A model generated the notes under the pieces. It was not told the DNA's origin, searched no databases, and saw only the letters and a program-made list of their open reading frames with translations. A DNA stretch of 64,000 nucleotides, taken from positions 34,205,469 through 34,269,468 of the forward strand of contig BTRK01000005.1 of the NCBI GenBank assembly GCA_036245805.1. Direction: 5' to 3'. Numbering within the stretch: the first letter of the stretch is position 1; each line of letters begins with the position of its first letter. This document shows, in pieces, positions 61,000 through 64,000 of the stretch. The position numbers were made by a program, and so were the translations under genes. The stretch comes from Pristionchus mayeri (Eukaryota; Nematoda; Chromadorea; Rhabditida; Neodiplogasteridae).

Positions 61000-61138
61000 T
61001 CACTTTACTCTCTTCGCTCTCTCGTGCTCGATCTACCATCATCTTGTTCCTTGGCACTTCATCTCACCTTTTCTCGTCATCTTCTTCGTCGAATGAATCC
61101 ATGGCGATTAGAAGTTCGCTCAAGTGGAAGAGTCGCAT
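55045..61138 (-). CDS. imb-3: importin-5 / karyopherin beta-3-like nuclear transport receptor, short N terminus
   Basis: 23 exons close in phase to 864 codons: starts (5' base) 61138, 60851, 60690, 60485, 60144, 60013, 59749, 59523, 59223, 58915, 58677, 58432, 57926, 57744, 57563, 57261, 56954, 56362, 55855, 55594, 55399, 55293, 55134; stop 55045. HEAT repeats align with human IPO5 from its residue about 300 on: ERPEWTNQDIDSSH with an acidic loop (IPO5 DEDWANADELEDDDFD), CWKSRIGGLRWLTAFA, FSDPIPRVAVCAAFSVY (DPHPRVRYAACNAVG), EETTVKREMADNIQLLAKNH, AMAPFAPRIWQLAMQDM, LEKRLSAPKETP, C-terminal SFTQWIEAAMLKE. It carries cargo such as ribosomal proteins and histones through nuclear pores. IPO5 has about 1,097 residues; here roughly 190 N-terminal residues, the RanGTP-binding repeats, are missing and replaced by MRLFHLSELLIAMDSFDEED. 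The acceptor directly before ATG 61138 may be a trans-splice site. Exon 58432-58081 may hide an intron. Confidence 0.8.
57007..57201. mobile_element. MITE filling an importin intron
   Basis: GGCACTTCTTCGATATTTGG at the left and its inverse CCAAATATCGAAGAAGTGCC at the right enclose C-run/G-run arms. It occupies most of intron 56955-57201 and reaches to within about 8 bp of the GTACGG donor. Confidence 0.7.
60942..60996. repeat. (TC)n microsatellite
   Basis: 55 bp of CT in the first importin intron. Confidence 0.95.
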
Positions 61139-61342
61139 CTACAAAATAGTAATTCACCTAAGTATCGACACAAACAAATCACCCACAAATAATCATTACT
61201 TTATTCCAGGGATGAAGATTAAAGATCGAGGAATAACACACCTTGTTGTCACGAGCTCGCTTGTTCTTGACGACCTGAAAGCGCGAGGATTATTAATTCC
61301 ACTCAATTTCTCACTGGGCGACATTTCCAATTATGCGCACCA

Positions 61343-61526
61343 TCAGTTATGGGAAACGTCGCCCTTGCACCACACACTCACGAAGTATCCAATTAGCGCG
61401 AAAACGCCGAACAGGGCAACGCCACCGAGTGCTGCGGACTTGGACTGGGCTACGGGTGATAAACCTGAAGGCGACGTTTCCTACTTAGATTCACACCTGA
61501 GATTACTGTATCTAATTCTCACCCAT
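61343..61526 (-). CDS. 41-residue single-pass membrane protein candidate
   Basis: ATG 61526, G, intron 61522-61465 (58 bp, GTGAGA...CTTCAG), then exon 61464-61343 ending TGA. The product MGLSPVAQSKSAALGGVALF continues as a hydrophobic helix (GVFALIGYFVSVW) and ends CKGDVSHN. It resembles small ER or mitochondrial single-pass proteins in layout, but I do not recognise the family. It ends 204 bp before the importin ATG on the same strand, an operon-like spacing. Support is limited to one intron and a sensible hydropathy profile. Confidence 0.4.
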
Positions 61527-63303
61527 CTCTGCTATGCCTCTGGGAACGCCGCGGCGTGCGGAGAATTCGTGACTGAAAATACTTTTGATCGGAAAAATCA
61601 AAGATCAAAGATTAACTCACGAAAAGTGAAGGATCGAGCGGGAGATTGACCGCCCTCGAGCGTATGAAGAGTGGGAAGTGAGTGGAGGAGAGGAGGATGA
61701 GAGAGGGGAGAATTGAAAGGGGGATAATGGACATTGTCTACGTGATATTGAAAATTTATTATTGGATGAAATTAAAATGGTAATGAGTTTGGAGACTATG
61801 CGAAATGCATCTTCGTTTTTGGATCAACTTTAACCAGAGCATAGCGTTTCCCCACCATGGAGAAATAGGACACTGTTTGTTTTGGAATTTTGCCTAAAGC
61901 TGCCTGTAGAATTCGAAATCTCGCAACTCTTGAACGGAAGATGCAAGATGCGCTCTCTGCGATATCCACACTCTCTCACAGGGGGCGCGACCTCGGCGAG
62001 AGATAATCTGTCTCTGCTTCTCTGCACTCTCTTCACTCTCTTCACTCTCTCACTGTTGTTTACGTCCGTACTATCGATCGTCTAGTTCTCTGCGTCTCTG
62101 CCACTCTCTCGCTTACCCATGACTCTCGCTTTTGTCTGGATTCTCTCGCCATGTCAGCTCTCGAAACGCTGTGCGGAGTGGCTTGCGCTTCCTCGAGGAA
62201 CACAGATTCTTACAAGTATAATGAGTATGTGCATAACGCTCTTGCATGTAACTCTATATCTCTATTCATAGCTCTCTACAAACAGCAGGCAATGTTGCTC
62301 GATTTAGCTTACTCCAGCTTATTCGGTTATTCGGGCATAGCCCTTTATTCTAATAAAATCATGGACATGGCGATTATAGCTAGTTCTGTGTCGAGTTAAA
62401 AAAATTCATTTGCGCGACGTAATACGCAGAATGAGAATGTGAACATGCCAATTATTTATTGTGTATAAATAATTTATCAATGTGATTTATACGAATTACA
62501 AAAGCAGTAACTGAACTTGAAAGAATGTCTAACAAATACCCTTCATCACTACTACTTAGGGATTAAGACTGATATTATCAACGCTATCCACTGCTATTGA
62601 AACTTCGCGTAAAAATACGAAAATGGTAAAGTGAAATCTCGAACGTGCGCTTGAAATTCCACAGATGATTTTGTGTTTTTAATTTGAATAACTGTTCTGG
62701 AACCCTGTTGCAGAGTACGGAACTGGAAACAATTATGTAATTGATGTATTCACTATTCCATTTTGCATTTGGCTATTGATCTTTTATATGTGATCAAACT
62801 GTTGTAGCCACTTTTTCACTGTTGTTATTGTCACTGTTGAAATAGCGTGCGAAAATTGAATGGTCACATGCTTACTTTCAGATCCTCCCTGAGAACTGAG
62901 TATATATCAGCGGAATGAATTTGCAGCGTGATTAGAAATATCCACAAGCCGGGTAGTTTTTGGCGAAGACGCGTCTTGAAATAACATTGCTATAATTACC
63001 GCTCAATATCCCCATCAAAGGGCCTTGATAACACTCTCTGATGACCTTGTTAGTATGGAAATACAAGCCTTCACATTCATATGTAAGTAAGCTAGCAATC
63101 TTGATTTTATCAGTTCAAAAACTGACAATTAGTGCAGCCATCATCATGCTGGTGCAAAGGAGAAGATTGTCAAATCGCAATGATCCGAATTTCAATAAGG
63201 TATCCGCAAATTTGGAGCCGGGTCGGAACATATCCTAATTAATATTATTTGCGTCATTTCGATTTGAATATAAATCACTATTCCTATTGGATTTTAAACT
63301 CAC
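61527..63303. other. intergenic, no supported gene
   Basis: CTCTCT-rich around 61990-62160 (possible promoter region of the minus-strand operon). An 82-codon open frame at 62151-62399 (+) has no known domain. Nothing else recognised. Confidence 0.4.
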
Positions 63304-64000
63304 GTCGGTAGTGATAGAAAGCGAAGGGAATAAAACAGATTCTGAGAACATTTTCATGAATTGTTCTTCCGCGAAATTAGGCAATTCCAGAGATATAGAT
63401 CTGAATTTTGCCGCGAGACACAGTGAGAGAAACCTGATGATCGGAATTCATTTTCGATTAGACAGGGCTCATACCTCTGCTTCTCATGACATCGAATTTC
63501 ATCAAATAAAGGATATCGAAGATTAATTGAATTGACGGAACGAATCGAAAGAATTTGTTCAAGAAATGATAGAAAATTATCGTCAATCCATATCTGAAAT
63601 TATTGAATTATCGGACAGAATTACAAATTGTCATACCGAGACTATTTCGAGTTCCTCAAAATTAAATCTGCTGAGTAGATGAGTTGCACGAGTGATCATC
63701 GATTCGGGCATTTTGTGGATGTTTGGTTCGATGTGTTGAGGCCGATACTTACAATGAGTCTAAATCATCAGTACTTTTTACAAACGTTTTGCGTATCAAT
63801 AATATGAAAATATATATGAGAGACTTTTTGAGTCAGTGAACATATTTGTAGATACACTTGGCAAAGTGGGAAAAATCGAAATCGTCCTAAATGTGCCCAG
63901 ATGTAGTACTCGACGAGCATAGTTCGGGTGCCACATCCGGAGTGTTCTAGATCGCTCTCTGCGAAACGGGACACACTTGTGTCAGAAAGTTGAAATTTCG
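63304..64000 (-). CDS. F-box-family C-terminal unit, partial at right edge
   Basis: Exons 63593-63475 and 63433-63304 join in phase, preceded by an exon ending 63637. They read RATHLLSRFNFEELEIVS, IWIDDNFLSFLEQIL and FLSLCLAAKFRSISLELPN, then EEQFMKMFSESVLFPSLSIT, matching the unit repeated in the F-box gene at 41900-45038 (SSFNRFDFAEV; FLSFFEQFL; LASNLLAAKFKSMFLNLDN; EEQFMTNYSESVKLPKLFVS). The F-box itself would lie beyond the window. Exons here are cleaner than in the relative, so this copy may be functional. The continuation to the left is unresolved. Confidence 0.5.

Noticed and set aside
61044..61649. 201-codon plus-strand open frame
   Set aside because: It is antisense to the first importin exon and the 41-residue gene; reads like a shadow frame with no domain.

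Overview
This is a eukaryotic window, almost certainly from a rhabditid-type nematode. Protein-coding genes are cut into many short exons (30-350 nt) separated by 40-250 bp introns, acceptors are TTTCAG/TTGCAG/TTTAG, and two tandem genes sit about 290 bp apart with an acceptor next to the second start codon, as in trans-spliced operons. MATH-BTB and F-box multigene families are present. I see no rRNA gene, no intact tRNA gene and no CRISPR. Species cannot be assigned from the sequence alone.

Layout. 1-9358 (+) is a MATH-BTB gene (5' end outside the window), followed at 9649-15282 (+) by a decaying tandem paralogue. 15283-19425 is a nest of foldback DNA transposons. 19426-32352 (+) is a caspase-fold gene resembling the MALT1 paracaspase. 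One of its introns has grown to about 10 kb and holds (i) a 4.5 kb long-inverted-repeat element carrying two genes of its own and (ii) four Tc1/mariner-type foldbacks stacked end to end in a TA microsatellite. 33087-33577 is a small membrane-protein candidate. 35148-38218 (+) is an ionotropic-glutamate-receptor-like gene, which converges on a 5-formyltetrahydrofolate cyclo-ligase gene (38513-39403, -). About 41900-45038 (-) is an F-box gene with an internally repeated unit, and a relative lies at the right edge (63304-64000, -). 46930-54462 is a complete PIF/Harbinger transposon with TAA target duplications, a frameshifted DDE transposase, an intact MADF partner and a 237-bp tandem array. 55045-61138 (-) is an importin-5/karyopherin-beta3 gene of 23 phase-consistent exons whose N terminus is unusually short. 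A 41-residue membrane-protein candidate lies 204 bp upstream of it on the same strand.

More than half of the window is mobile DNA. Families seen: mariner (3 full-length copies, one with a recognisable dead transposase), Tc1-like foldbacks, 4-bp-TSD foldbacks with CAC...GTG ends (Chapaev-like), 8-bp-TSD hAT MITEs, a tRNA-headed SINE, PIF/Harbinger, and the TTAA-flanked element. Most insertions sit in introns, so the host reading frames survive.

Exons were chained by hand from splice phase. Where phases close over many exons (importin, cyclo-ligase, MADF, first MATH-BTB gene) the models are firm; elsewhere they are partial, as stated. The most interesting points are the TTAA element with two novel genes, the splice-cassette array inside the Harbinger end, the cluster of GC-AG and possible AT-AG introns, and the N-terminally shortened importin.
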